Shown piece by piece: positions 22,001 through 35,680 of a DNA stretch of 64,000 nt (the first letter of the stretch is position 1; the number at the start of each line of letters is the position of its first letter). Source of the stretch: Enoplolaimus lenunculus (Eukaryota; Nematoda; Enoplea; Enoplida; Thoracostomopsidae); NCBI GenBank assembly GCA_030248215.1, contig JASANG010001590.1, positions 1-64,000 of the forward strand. The letters are read 5' to 3'. The notes under the pieces were generated by a model. It made no database searches. It worked only from the letters and a program-made list of their open reading frames with translations, and was not told where the DNA came from. The position numbers and the translations under genes were made by a program.

Positions 22001-25000
22001 AGAATATTATTTATATCAAAACAAAAACTGAAAAAATATTGGCTACCAATAAAATTAACGTTTCAAAACAGTAACCAAAGCGCTTCCACAATAATGTTCC
22101 ACCGGTGCCGCAAAACCGACCGTTTTGTTGCATAAACCCTTAATCGTTTTCCCAGTTAAAATTTAAACGGGATACATCAACCTATCGCACTATTGTCCAC
22201 CCTTAAAAACGATATACTCTCCCGAGAACGCGATCTACAACAGACGTACACTTTGCGCAATCCTAAATACATGTTCCAAGAACCTACTTTGCAATGGGCA
22301 GTTTCGTCGCATTCGGCCTGTTTTGACGCCGGCATACATTTTTCACACGAGGTCCAGCCAAATCCACTTTCTCTTTCGGTTTATCAGTGTCTCCTTTAAA
22401 CGGCCCATCATACTGCTAGAAACATACAGAATACATTAATTATAATGAAGATAATCTTTCAGACACGATCCACCAGGGAATAACCGGATATTCATATCCG
22501 CTTTTCGGTAAAAATTAGTGTCCGTTTCAACTCTGAAAATACCTGAAACTTCGATATTTTTAACCACATGCAATTAGTAATGAATCACTAGTATAATCTA
22601 TCAGTTTTTACACACAGATATGCGCTGCAACTGTTAAATTTGCAATCAAATCAACGAATTACCAGTTAGCTCGGTTCCCAACCTTATCGCCAAGCATGGT
22701 AGTCCAGCTTCAAGGATTTTAAACTTTTGTAATGCAGAAACTATTGGGCAGATTCTTAATGTTCACAAAAATTCCGAGTCTGGTTATGCTTTTCGGAACG
22801 TCGGAACTCCAGCTTTGCAAAAGTGGACTTAACTTACCCGTATCCTTTCCTTCAATGGCGACGTTCGATTCGAGCTTTCCGATGTGTTGTGATTACCTTC
22901 ACCTTGTTTATCACGTGGCAATTCAATTACTAAAATGTGAAAAAATGCTTTATAGTTTGTATATAAGTCACACAATTAGATGCTGAAGCTGAAGTTGTAG
23001 AATGCAAATTGGTTTGACATTATTTCAAAAATGACTCAACCAAACAAAAAAACCGGGCTTCGTTGACCAAATCAAACGTGTTGTAATAACGTCAAAATCA
23101 AAATTTGGGATAAGAAAGAAGAGAAAACTTCGTCGAACGGCTGTCCGTAACATTGCACCATGGAAACGATTCTCGAAACTACTCAAGTGCTATCCCATGT
23201 TTAAAATACGTATAGTTCAGTTTACGCAAAAACCCGATAAAAATATTTTAACAAAGGAAATTTAACGCCTAAATTTGCGGTACGCTATGGCGTCATAAAT
23301 ATAGCGTAGCGCCTATGTGAATCGACAAATAAGTAACAGCAACCCCAAATATGCATTCTATGAACCGCCACAATATAACTGACGTCTCCATAACGGCACA
23401 TTTTGGGGCTCCTCTGCCTACGGTGCTCTATAAACACGCGAGGTCGCCCTAAAATAAATTTCTTGCTTCAAAATTATGTTAATTAGCCCTTTATTGTGCA
23501 GCGATTATGTGCTAGCGGTAAGCAGAGAAGCAGAGCTCAAAACTGTTCACTATGAAGTGCTGCAGAGGTCAGAAATATGGCGATTAAAAATAAAGTCAAA
23601 CTGTCTTACACTTCACAAATTTTCGAACCAACGTGACCATATGCCAAAACCAACATTCCTCGCATCCAGTACTGCTGACAGGACATTTTCCTAAACCAAA
23701 CATCATTCCGTTGAAAACTCACAATCATTTCAATTTCAAAAACTTATGCCAATATAAAAAGCAATAATTCCGTTCAAACAATATAAGTATACTTTTGATA
23801 AAAAACAAAACTTAATAACATTGACGAAGCAAACCCTCTCGCTTAACTTGCATATTACATCTATCAGCCATCATTCTCGCAATACTTGCCCCGGATATTC
23901 GGCTCCGGTAAAAAGTCGACACCTGGCTCCGGTGTTCCACACTGCCGGATTTTTATTGTTGAAATAAATATAAATACACCGAGAAGCCCAGTTAACTAAT
24001 AAGACCTTTCAGCAACAAAATTACAGCACGTAATAGTAAGTAGTACTAAATTAGCGTGATTAAATTTACGCTTTTGTTGAAAGCTGCATTTAAATATCCG
24101 GCTTCGGCAACTGCCTGAGCATGCTATTGAACTATTCGGTTTCGGTATTTTGGTATTCAGTTGAACCCAAGCATGGAAGGATTTTAAATACCTGTACAAA
24201 CGATGCTAAACCTTTTCTATGAGGTCAAAATGTTTCTAGAGGGTGCTGCGCGCATTCCGTCTACGGATCGATGCACGTGAAAGAGTTGAGTTTATGTCCG
24301 AGCGCTAGTTCACACGACTTTTCCGTGAAATAATGTACTAACAAATGAAATGGTGTCCATATAACTATGAATTCTGTGCTACCCCAAGTACCGCTGTCCA
24401 GTCATCTGGTCAGAAATTGTCCGCAGCAGTGTTTTTTGAAAAAAAGCAGAATATTAGCAATCCGCGTCGTGAAATTTAGCCCCTTCGCTTGCTTAATTTT
24501 TATCCGAACTTTTTAAAGTTTTACAACGATGCCAATGTTAAATCAAAACTTTACATTCGATTAAGGAAATGTGAAAAAACTCAAAATATCCGAAATTTGG
24601 AGTAAAGTGCTTTTATACATGCCGAAATCAGTTTAAGTTGAAAAATGAGGCGCCTAATTGACTTTTGAACTATCCACAAGTTCATCGCAGCTAAGACTAT
24701 AATAAAATAATAATAATAATAATAATAAAAGGTGAAAAATGTCATTTTATTGGGTGAAATTATTAGAACGGTAATTACGATTTTCGAACAATTTTATTTT
24801 GTCTCATTTAACAGGATGAAATATTATTCAACTTTCATATACTTTTACTAACGATGGACTTGCTAGATGTATGACAAGTCGATTAGGCGCCTCGTGTTTC
24901 AACTTAAATTCCACATATTTCGTACTTTTCTCACATTTTCTTAATAAAACATAAAATCTCGAACCAATACTGGTACGTATCGTTGTACAACTTCAGAGGA

Positions 25001-28000
25001 ATAAAACGTTAAGATAGCAAAGGGATAAATTCCCAAGGCGAATGGCTAATACTCTTCTGCTTTACAAAGACTGTATCGGACAAGTTTTGACTATTGGGAC
25101 AGTACGTAAGGGGTAGGGCATTACATAACAGTTAGGCGGAAAGTATTTCAGAGGTAGGACATTATTTCAGCGTAAAATAGCTTGAAATAATGTTCGGGCG
25201 GACACTATTTTACGTCAACACTACTTAACGTGAAAGCGGCCTCAATATGCGGCAAAAACCAATAACAACCATAGGCGCAAGCAGAATTTCGGAAAGGGTG
25301 GAGGGCACTTCTGTAAACCTAGACGGGTAGGGTTCTTATGTTACCAACTGAAAAAAATTACAATTATGTGATTAGACCATTCCCCGGCTACGCCCTTGAG
25401 GGCACCCCTTGCTTTCACGTACCTCCTAGGCGACAAATCATCCCACGTCCATTAGCGTAGACTTCAGGCTTCGCGATCCATTCATCAAAGGGTTTACGAC
25501 ACCATGAGCATAGCCGTAATACAGCATACCGGTACAAAGGCTCTTTCGACACCGTCCCACAACCAAAGCAACGACCTGCCCCACATTCTGCGCCACAAGG
25601 TTCCGCAGTCTCGTACCGAGCAATTCGTTGCGGTGGACAATTTACGGTTTGAATTTCATCTCGCGGATTGTTTTTCGAGTGTAGACTGCGACTACCTGCA
25701 GATCCTGAGCTTCGGCGACGCTTAAGTGAGACTGGCGGTGGTTTTGATGGGCTACGAGGCGATTTTGATGCTTTCCTCGCTACTGCCGGTCGCTCGATCT
25801 TTCTCGGGCTGAGATTCGAAGTGGCTGTGTAGCCATCCTGCTCTTTAACTTTGACTGCAAAGCTAGGTTCGACAGCTGTAGCGTGTGTGATCATATCCAC
25901 ATCTGCTGTTAAGCCTGGCACGCTATTGTTGACAAAATTGTACGCAGACTTAACTATCCCAAAAGACTTTTGAGCTGGCTGACTACTGCCAATTTTATCT
26001 ATGTGGAGTGCCTGTGCAGTCACGTTAGCATTTCTAGCTACGCCATAGCCGTTTTCAGCGATTTCAACTTGTTTTTGATTGCTACCAACCTGTCTGCTAC
26101 CAACCTGTCTTAGCGCTGCAGTTGCGCTCGATTTTGGTTTAAATCTACTTTCACACCTACGATTTGACATCGAAGCATTTTTCAAATCTGTAGCCGCTGC
26201 TCTATATCTCGTTGAGCTTGATTTTAATCCCACGCGCTGTTTGGTGTGTCGTCTTTGCTCCAATACATTTTTCGTCGCCAATTTCGCTTTCAAATCCTTC
26301 ATAGTAGGTTGTTCAAGTGGCCTTTGAAGAACGGAAGACAGAATTTTGCTTACACCAGCAGGCATTGCAATACTTACTGCCTTAGTGTTTAATTGGTTTT
26401 GACATTGTTTTTCTGTGAGCTGCTCATCTTCCACTGTCGAAATATTTGAGCCAAAGCTAACTTCTACATCATTCTTGGCATGCAAAGGTGAATCAATATG
26501 TAGCTTCCGTTTTTTCAGTTGACTTTTACGTTCTGTGGGTAAAACTTTAGGACTGAAATTCAACTTATGTTTAATTTGTGATCCCAGCTCGCTGCTGGTT
26601 GGACTAACTCGATGTCGTTTTCGTACAACTTTCTTTGGCGTTCCATGCAAATTGGAATTATTCATTAAGTTACTCGAGTTAACTGCAGCAGCAACACCGT
26701 TCCCAAAACCATCAAATGACAAACTTTCAAACGACTTGTATCTATCCATAGAATCACACTCCATGGTAGAAACACATAAATGATTAAAATCCACGAGTTC
26801 AAATTCTTGTCCAGGCTGATCAGTGACTGCGCGCAGGGCAAATTCTCGCAACGTTGAGCGAATTTCGATCAAATCAAACTCTCGAACCGCTTTAGGAATC
26901 AATTCATGGGGCAACGATATTACCGGATGGAATACTTCGCTCTTTTCAAATTTCTTCCAAATCCGCACGGAAGGCTTTTTAACTCGTGGCGGTCTGGTGC
27001 ATTTAACAAGTTGCCTTTTCTCTGACAGTCCTTCTTGATTAGCAGTGCCAGAAAAAGAATTATTCTCCAGTAATATACCAGCCTTACTGGTAATTGTTTC
27101 ACGACCTCTCTCTAAATTAGGTTTCAATTCAAGTGTATCACCAATTTTTGTTGAGGAATTTAATTCTCTGGTCCTCGAGTGGAAACCACCTACAGCAAAC
27201 CGATTAGTTGTTAAGTTTTTAGCTTTTTGTTCAAACCTACTTCTTAGGTCTGAACTCTTGGGACGATGCGAATCTTTTGCATTAATATTTTCCGAAATTA
27301 CATGTTTCTGGGTCGACTCCGAATGCTGTAAGCACACAGTCGCAACTGTATCATCTAAACACTTGGCAACTTCTTGATCTACACTTGAGCCCGCAGACGT
27401 CGGCCCAAATTTCCGGTTCTTTGAATCCAAACTCACCCTTCCACCCACTTTAGACCCATTTGTCTTCAATGAACCGGAGATATCTTGATGGAAAAGCTTT
27501 TCGCTGACAATCCTTTCGTCAAAATGTCGTGTCCCAGGATTGTGTGGTTGAATTTTTTTTATCTTTGTCCCCACTTGCTTGGGCCATGAAATTTTGACTT
27601 GAATTCGATTTTTCAATCGCTGTTTATCGGCAAGCTTGCGTCGCAATGTGACAATATCGACTTTTTCGTTTAACAATGACTCCCGACCTGGAGACCGATT
27701 CTGGTCTAACGCCTCTTCCTGGTTTTCAGGTGACGGTATAATATCATCCTCCTTAGCTAGGTCATCGCTCAATTGCCGACCATCACTGCTAAGAATAACA
27801 TTTCCCAACTCATTTGACAGTTTCCCACTACAGCTATTTTCTATATCTGAATCCGAATCAAACTCGGAACCTGACGGAATTTCAGTGTCTCCAGTATTGT
27901 CCTGCATACCATTTGCTTCTTTCAAGCCGCCACCTCCAGTCCCTACAGACACAGACCTAGATATCATTTGAGCAGCGGGCCCATCCGTTTTAATTGACAC

Positions 28001-31000
28001 TCTCTCCGGCACCAAATCTGGAACACTTGTTTGCCGTCTTGTCACAGAATGAACCGTTCGTTCTCTTTTCGACCGATATCCAATAACAGCATGCCTTTGC
28101 CTGTGGGCACCACGATTATAATAATTTTGTTTCTTCAATTGTTTTTGTTGTTGCATCTGCCTATTTTCTGCCTGAGATCGTTTATACTGCTCATATTTAG
28201 TTTTTACTCGTGATTGCAATTGCTCGTGGTTTTCCAATTGAAATTCTGAAACTCGTTCTGGAACTCTCTCCGGCATTACACAGCTACCATGATTTTTACT
28301 GAAACTTTGCTCATCACTCAGTGTGTCTTGAGGTTGCTCTTGATGCTTGAGTAATTTAGATTCCCATTCCCGATTCGTGTCTTCTGAAATGGTTTTGTCG
28401 TCCTCTACGGGCCTCTCATGCTCGCCAATAACATCTGCTAGTAACTGGTGTAGAGCATCACGCGTGTACGATAAACTCAACTCAGCGGGGGACTTCGCCC
28501 GCTGAGCAAAATCTTTACATCGTTCCAAAAACGTTTGCCTCAAAGAATCAATGCTAATTCGTGACGACTCTGTAGTGTTTGACGCAGGGGATATTTCTGG
28601 CGATCGCGAATTTGTTAAAACCGCTCCCGACGAATGTTTGGCATCGCCAGGCAAGCTTACTTTGAGCAAACCTGTCACCGTCTGTTTGTTCGCGTTTGAA
28701 GCATTCGGTTCCTGGCAAAGTATCTTTTGCGCCTTCTCCAAAAAGTTATCTTCAGTCTTGATAAGGCTGCTTGAAATATCGCTACGCTGTATCAACGGGT
28801 CCTCTGTATTCCGCCTATTCTTCATCGGGCTCTGATATCCCCCGCTCAACCTTATAGACCTTCTTCGACGTCCTGAACCGCTAGATTCGGAAATCGTAGC
28901 ATCTGAAAGTAAGTCCGGTTTGTTCAACTCATTACCTGGTTGTCTTAATGGCTCCTGCGTAAGGGGCTTGCATCTAGTAGGATAAGGATTAGTATTTTGG
29001 TTAAAATATGTTAACTCACAAGCTGAACCTTTTCCGCTTCTCCGCCGCCCACGGTCCATAACCTCCACCAGCAATGTCGAATTTGCGCTTGACCAAGAAC
29101 TACCTCGTGTCCGCACATCATAATTTCCAGCGCTATACATTGTTCTATTTCGTCCAACGTTCAATAACGCATGACTAGTTTGCTTTGCACGACAACGTGT
29201 ACTTTTGCGAGTTAATCCTTTCCTTTGTACGTTCCAACAATCTGTATCTTCTTGCACTGCCAAATGATCACTCGAAAACGAAATTCTATTTAGAACATCA
29301 TGCGAAGCCAGAGACCCACTGTTTTCGCCCGAGTAACTTTGTTCCGAATCCGCACACAATGTTACAGGCTCGTTTGCCGCCTTATTACTATCGCTAGCCC
29401 GCCTAGACTTTGACGTATCACTACTCGACTCATTTAGAGATGTCACACACTCACTTGACGATTTTTCACCATCCCCAAACGAACTCCAGACATCTGAACC
29501 TACAAGCAACTGGCGATTTTTGTTCCGATGTCGTTCGGCTAAAAACGTACCAAACGCAGTCTCGGACTCAAGCAGTTGTTGCATTAGTTTTTGATCTTCC
29601 GATCCCATAACTTCATAGACGCGACATGCTAAATGTTGCGGAGAAATACGTTTCGATATTAGACGATAGTCGGCAAGTATCATTTCGCAATAACATGCAA
29701 TAAGGCGTGCGCGACCAAGGTAAGCAAGCATCGATTCACCTATTTCAGGCATAAACCATCGGAAACTAGTAGCATTCAGCTGTTTGACTGGAGGCCTACG
29801 TTCAATAGGCAGCTGGCTGGGTGCATAGGACTGTTTATGTGCCGGGTTTAACAAAATGTCTTTGTTTGACTGCTTCGGATAAACAGTTTCTGTATCATGT
29901 TTCGTTTCAGCCTTTTGATCAAATATGTCGATTGACGGCGCATCTGTGCAGTTGGTCTTGTATGTACAACTAGACTGTACCGTGTTTAGTGGAATCGCAG
30001 AATGCAGAAATTGTGCGAATGCGGTCACTTTTCGAGCAGACGGTGATTCAATGTATATTCCTTTAGTTATTAACTCTTTATACGACATCGGAGCCGTGCG
30101 CCGCTTTCTAAGAGATCTGAAACAGAAAAAAGCTTGCATTATTGCTACGAAATCTACTTCGTTTTGTGAGACTCAGTAATCAGTATATACATTTCAGTTC
30201 GCATGTTGACTATGTTCCACACTGAATGAACTGGTAATTGAAAAATATGGAATAAACGCACGTGTACGATATATTGTACTTAACCTCCACTCACAAAACA
30301 ATCTTACCGAGAAACATGAGCAGGCGATGTTACTACTCCATTGTTTTTTGTTTGATAATTCGATGAGCACGCTTCGTCCATTAGCCGATCAAGCACAGAT
30401 TTAACATCTAGAACAATAATTCGATGGGACGTCAATATAATCAATATAAAGTTTCTCAGCTTGCCATTAGCGGTGAATATTGGATGGAAATACTTTAAAT
30501 GGATACAATTAATATTAAATTTATGCAAATTGTGTTCTTCACTTAACATATATAAATATATAATTTTTTAGACAAACCAAACAGTTTTGTATACGTATAT
30601 CTACTATGTAGGTACCTAGAGAAGCCGGCTGTACGTTTCTGCACACAGTGCTCAGACTTGTATCAGACGTTGACGTTGCGTTACACCTAAATCAATCAAC
30701 CACATGTTAAACGACACACTCATGCAGCAATAGAGTGTAGTACCACACTATCCAGTAACAACAAGGAACAAAGAGGTAGTCCTTTAATGTTTACCCCAGT
30801 GAATATAATGATTTTTGTTCACTATTGTGACTATCAACTTGACCAACCTGGCTTTCGACATACAATGGCAACCAAAAGAAAAACCACAATGCCTAGCCAA
30901 TGTCGAACTTATGATAAGTAACATATGGGTACTTACATATGAGCGTCGTGAGGTATGAAAAGAAGCATTTCGAAAATACCAAGTTTCATTTTAAACTTTC

Positions 31001-31305
31001 AAGTTAAAACGGTATTCTTTAATAGTTAAATACACGCCATTATTAACATTTTACGTTGCTTTGTTTCAGAAAAATAATTTTACCTCTTTTAGCATTATGT
31101 TCAAAAAGATTATTTTAATAATTGATGGACCTAGATATTAGCGCCAACAAGCACTCAGCCCAAATGTACAACGTTTAAATACAACTTACAAATCCTGATC
31201 ATGAAAATTGTTGGAGTCACGGAGTGCATGCATCGTATTATTGAGTGACACCGAATATATTTCTATAAGTTCAGATTCGTCAAAGCCGTCAAACGAATCG
31301 TCCAT
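19020..31305 (-). CDS. Large basic Ser-rich protein, possibly trithorax/KMT2 N-terminal-like
   Basis: Eight exons whose frames all agree: 31190-31305, 30308-30541, 25423-30116, 22838-22929, 22288-22412, 21890-21993, 20185-20475, 19020-19183, giving about 1,939 residues. The start is MDDSFDGFDESELIEIYSV. The giant third exon is low-complexity, rich in Ser/Lys/Arg with glutamine/lysine coiled-coil-like text (QMQQQKQLKKQ). It ends with a cysteine cluster (PCGAECGAGRCFGCG...LCSWCRKPFDEW, near residues 1625-1665) that could bind zinc. The next exons carry AGPRVKNVCRR...KFP...ELSALPTSEKQ, which resembles GPRIKHVCRR...FP...LSALPWEE just before the CXXC domain of human KMT2A/B. No CXXC, PHD, FYR or SET sequence follows; the protein ends SDKEESDTDCNSNDDK. 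The gene is well supported; the family call rests on that motif alone. Exon 2's acceptor (TTAAG) is the weakest border. Confidence 0.72.
20695..21808. mobile_element. Cluster of three CAAGAGTGGATGATCAC-family palindromic MITEs
   Basis: Inside the intron between the 21890-21993 and 20185-20475 exons of the large minus-strand gene, three head-to-tail elements (about 20695-21170, 21166-21475, 21473-21808) each begin with an ACCAAGAGT(G)GATGAT-like end and close with a complement such as GCACACTCTTG or ATCATCCACTCTTGC. Shared landmarks are GCACGCGTTCCATTTTTGCT, GTACCCAGTTGCACACTC and C/G-rich CCCCCAATTAAGGGGG blocks. The junctions share the ACCAAGAGTGG motif, suggesting insertion of one copy into the end of another or tandem duplication. 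Confidence 0.7.
24545..24965. mobile_element. Palindromic repeat around an (AAT)n core
   Basis: The left arm contains GAAATGTGAAAAAACTC and AAGTTGAAAAATGAGGCGCC; the right arm contains the complements GGCGCCTCGTGTTTCAACTT and CTTTTCTCACATTTTCTTAA. The centre holds nine to ten AAT triplets (about 24698-24728). It lies in the large intron of the minus-strand gene (22930-25422). Probably a MITE; no coding capacity. Confidence 0.65.
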
Positions 31306-32592
31306 TATGTATTAAATGCGGAATAAAATAACTTTCGCACTCGCACCGACGTTATTACTTTTTTACAAAACCAAAATAAATTTAAATTTAAACATATAAA
31401 CACTTAATGCACAACTAAACGGATTACAGTTCTACGGTGCACACAGCGAAATAAAACCTAGCTTGTTCAATTTTGAGCTGTGCGATATGTGATTCAAATC
31501 ACGATCAAAATTTATGTACGCAAACATCGTTTTATTATTGAGAAAATATTACGAAATAGAGCTCACTAGCTACGTAGTTAAGTAAAAAGTAACTTTTGCA
31601 TGATCATTAATCGAGTGAGTAGTTCCTTTGACATTGGAAAATATTAAACATTTCTTCTTGTTTTTATTTGGTTGATAGTAAAAACCATAAAACTAAAAAC
31701 CGTTGCAGTGCAAGTAAAGTTTATACACATTCATGTAGGAAGCATGCTAAGCGAAACATCAAAATCTCATAAATAATGAAACAATAGGTGTGATTGTGTG
31801 TGTTCATGTTGGCCGCTAACATACGATGTTACATAACTTGTCACTAGCTAATGGGTTCAGATCTTGATATTTCAATAAAAAAGATGAAACAGCTTTTATA
31901 GGACTTTTAAGATGACTTACCTAAAATTGGTGGTCACGCAGATGTCAAACATTTCTCTGCAAAGTACTACATAATATCTGCTGCTGCTGCAAGCTTCACC
32001 GTCCATAATAGAATGTTTGTTGGAAACATACGACTTAGCGAAACCAACACAACAAAGTAAAATCTTGACTCAAGTTGTAAATTCGACTTAGTGATTTCCA
32101 GCAACCCCGCCGATGTTTTTGAAGGCAATCAGGCGAACGTTTTGAAGAAAGTTACCAGATCAGCATAACGTTTTGATAACCATAGAACTATGCGCTTGCA
32201 AAGCGTAGACGTCAAACAACGGCAATACAGGGCTTTAAATCGCGAAAAGTAAACGGTTCTGCAACCATGAAGATTAAAAAATCGGTCTTGTGAAGCTGAA
32301 GCATAAAATTTCTCAAAGTTTCTGATTAACACGCACGCAAAGCTACTTAGGCTTGATTCTGTCTAATATCATTTTCATCGCGTCTGATTTTAAATATTGC
32401 AACAGCGGTAATTCCACAGAGCACAAAGTCAGTCGAATCACAGCTTTTGTATTTGTTAAGGACATGGCCTTAAACCATGTCGTCGAGGAAAAAATTAAAA
32501 AGCAATCATGCTTACAGCCGTCAGTCGATTTAGAGAATGCTAAAAACAGGGTTTAAGTCTTCCACTCTTCAACAGTATTAAAAGGTCACTAT
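31306..32592. promoter_or_regulatory. 5' flank of the large minus-strand gene
   Basis: AT-rich sequence upstream of the ATG at 31305. No TATA box or known site could be assigned and no coding exon was seen on either strand. Confidence 0.3.
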
Positions 32593-32877
32593 AGTTAAAC
32601 GCCTAATACAAACAAACCTGTTTGAAGCCAACACATAGAGTTTGCATTTTAAACACAAGTACAGTTCAAAAATTTTGTAGTGATAACGCCATGATTGCTT
32701 AGCTTTTTACCCGTTGAACTGAACGTTTTTAGTTAAACGCCTAATCCTTGTGTATATAAACAAACCTGTTTGAAGCCAACACATAGAGTTTGCATTTTAA
32801 ACACAAGTACAGTTCAAAAATTTTGTAGTGATAACGCCATGATTGCTTAGCTTTTTACCCGTTGGACTGAACGCTTT
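32593..32877. repeat. Two-copy tandem duplication, about 140-bp unit
   Basis: TAGTTAAACGCCTAAT and then AAACCTGTTTGAAGCCAACA through TTTACCCGTTGAACTGAACG occur twice in direct order. The copies differ by one or two bases plus an insertion (CCTTGTGTATAT) in the second. Recent local duplication, non-coding. Confidence 0.88.
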
Positions 32878-33223
32878 AAAAAGGTAAAGCTTGCAACAGC
32901 ACCCAGTTTATAAAACAAAATGAAAAAACTTCGTGTGGTGCTCTATAGACTACAAAACGCTAAAACCCATAGGTATGTGTGAGCCCATTTTCATACCGAC
33001 AACAGTTTTCTTTGAATGCTTTTGTGTTGCTTTTTAGTCAGTCGATACCCTGATCTTTGCTGTTTATTTTATATCGAGCATGGTAAGAGATAAAAATGCA
33101 GGTATACGTACGCTTAGGCTTTGTTTTATATTGTACAAAAGCTGAGTGTCAGAAAATACAGTTTGTGGACAGTGTGGTTTGTTCTTTATGTTAGACCAAA
33201 CAATGTATCGGGACCATGTTAAC

Positions 33224-33438
33224 GGCCCAAGTATAGAACAGGGCCGGAACAGTACTATAAGCATATTCCTAAGCCTAAAAGCCTAAGCCTAAGCTTGAGC
33301 CTAAGCGTATGGTTGAGCCTATTCCTAAGCCTAAGCCTAAGCCTAAACAAAAAATTAGTCTAAAGCTTAAACTGACTCTATTAGGTAAAGCCCCTCCATG
33401 AAACATGAAACGATCCGGCCATGTTCTAGTACATGGGG
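33224..33438. mobile_element. GGCC MITE with CCTAAG array
   Basis: It runs from GGCCCAAGTATAGAACAGGG and CCGGAACAG to CGATCCGGCCATGTTCTAGT and ACATGGGG. It contains one of the larger hexamer arrays (CCTAAGCCTAAGCCTAAGCC). A GCCCCT-rich repeat copy follows at about 33530-33660. Confidence 0.72.
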
Positions 33439-33699
33439 AACGGCCGTACAGTTAACATGCGTCACACTTTTATGGTCTCGTGGCCAAAAAGTGCCTATAT
33501 GGCTTAGTTCGTTGCGTCCTAGTAGGCAGACAAGTGCCAGAGGCGGGGCTGAGCCCTCCAACAAAATTTTTGGTCTCCTAGAAAATTTTCAATGCCCCTT
33601 CAAAAACAATTGTTGGCCGTCTAGCAAGGTAAGCTGTCTACAGGCAAGGGCCTGGCTAGCCCGCTATATTGAAAAGCCTTGGTTCCCGTATGACAGCTA

Positions 33700-35247
33700 C
33701 AACCGGACATCTTCGCCTGGTTCCTGCTAAAAATCTACCTACGGCTGCTAAAATCCTATCTCAAGCTCCTTCTAAAAATCTAGTGTCCAGCTCTGGCTCC
33801 GGTTAATAAACATTTTTTCCAGACTTCGATTGTAAAATTTGTTGTATTTTCACAAAACTGCTGTCATGTTGGAGTCTGTTATTGAACTTCCAACAATTTT
33901 CGATGCGTGACTTATCAAGATTTCTCAAAAAGGCGACCGAAATAATGTTTTTAACAACGCTTTAGTAGAAAAAATTTTGACAATTTAATGTAAAATTTTA
34001 GCCAACTGACATTTTGCTTCATTCCGCCTCCGCGTTTTTTTTCACCTCCCGTTGCACATTTGCCGTTTGCAAATCATGTGAAATCGTTGCATGTCACTTC
34101 TACAATTGGGTTCTCTCCTTCTGGTTTTATGGTTGTGTTTATTTTGCTGTTTTTGACATATCGTTCAGAAGTGGCATATACTAAACTATAAACGGGAAAC
34201 TAGAAAAACGTAATTGACCGCCGGAGCTACCAATAAAATAGAGAACTGCAGTATGCTTTGGTCAACAAAACTCGGCTGTTAACTGTACAGATGTCACTGC
34301 ACCCGGAGCCTCAATATTTTAACAGAATTTAGGTTATAAAAGCTGGGATCACATTTCTATAAGAATGTGTGAGCGGGCTGACGGAAATTTTTTTGCGATT
34401 ACATTTGTGCAGAAAGACCCTCGTACAAGCTGGTGTAGGCAGAGACAGCTTTGATTCGGAAGGCTCTGAGCTGAAAATGACAGCCACATGTGTGCACAAG
34501 TCTGAAAACCGTCGCAACTCGCAGAACTGCACAGACGTTGCAGACCGCTTCTGATTGGGCTGTGAATGGTCCTATCCCAGCAACGGGACATCATAACGGG
34601 CACTGACTGACCTGATCATTTTCCACCGTCATAAGTCAAAAATTGTCGAGGGTAGGCGGCACTTTAACTTTCAGACTTATAGTAACCAGTATAAATTGCA
34701 GCAACGGTAAAACCATCTTTACTTTCACAAATACTGGTAGAAATTGGTGTACGATTTGCAGTTTATAGTTAAAAGTCCTGGTAATAGGCTAAAGGTTTTA
34801 GGTTTAGGCATAGGCTTATACCGTCCAGTTTAGACTTTGCTACAGGTTTATGCGATTTAATTAAAGATTGAAAAGTTTTTTTAATTCGTCAGCGGGTTAA
34901 ACATTTTTCGCATGCTAATATACCATGTTCTTTATTGTGATCACTATCCGTTTCTGTTTTCCACAGTAAATTTTTGTTGTTTTTTTGCAGAATGATTTTT
35001 TTACATGGCAAAATTTCAACAGAAATACTCGTTGGTTTATAGGCATAGAGAGTTGCAGTGAGAGCACACTTTTTCCAATTTCAACGGCAAAATACTAACA
35101 GCAAAAGATGTATATTTTAGCCAATCATCTGTTTTAACATCACACACTAGGGTACGAGCCATATTTGTAGAACTATAAATAATAAATTAGTTTGGCACTT
35201 TTATGAGAACACAACTTTCGCGCATCTATAATACCGTTGCACGTTTG
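33700..35247. other. Intergenic stretch with repeat fragments
   Basis: It begins with a CCGGCTCCGG-type hAT MITE fragment. A more GC-rich patch at about 34340-34600 has several overlapping short frames on both strands but no consistent splice borders. No gene is assigned. Confidence 0.4.
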
Positions 35248-35447
35248 GGCCAATGTAAAGAACAGGGGCAGAACAGTATTATAAGCATATTCCTAAGCCT
35301 AAGCCTAAGCCTAAGCGTACGAATAAGCATATTCCTAAGCCTAAGCCTAAGCCTGAGCCTAAGCCCACAAAAAAAATTAGTCTAAAGCTTAAGCTTCGTC
35401 TATTCCAGTCCCACAAAAACGTTCCGTCCCTTATTTTTACATGGGCC
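35248..35447. mobile_element. GGCC MITE with intact 8-bp target duplication
   Basis: A 200-bp element from GGCCAATGTAAAGAACAGGG to CCTTATTTTTACATGGGCC, flanked on both sides by CACGTTTG, a perfect 8-bp target duplication (35240-35247 and 35448-35455). The interior has two blocks of CCTAAG hexamers separated by CGTACGAATAAGC, then AAATTAGTCTAAAGCTTAAG. This copy fixes the family as hAT-like. Confidence 0.87.
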
Positions 35448-35569
35448 CACGTTTGGAACAGTTTGTTAGCTTTGTTTTCTGACTAAAAGCGAAACTTGCT
35501 CGATATAGAAACAGCTGTTTATTTTTAAGGTAGGTTCAACTGTTTGATTCGGGACTCGAGTTGTAGGAA

Positions 35570-35680
35570 AGAATATTCGAGAGTCCCATGATAGTATAGA
35601 GAACAAAAGTGGCGTTTACGATGACCACTGAGCTATAGGAGCTTGACGATCGAGTCCGAGGGCGCTCTCACGTCTTGTGG
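35570..35680 (-). mobile_element. tRNA-related SINE copy
   Basis: The minus strand reads CCACAAGACGTGAGAGCGCC, CTCGATCGTCAAGCTCCTAT, then AGCTCAGTGGTCATCG. The same sequence occurs on the plus strand at 47959-48020. The tRNA-type A box (TATAGCTCAGTGG) is present; the B box side is degraded in this copy. Confidence 0.65.

Noticed and set aside
33240-33360. TTAGGC hexamers as a sign of a real telomere or chromosome fusion point
   Set aside because: Every substantial run lies inside a MITE with inverted ends or in a fragment of one, so transposition explains their position.
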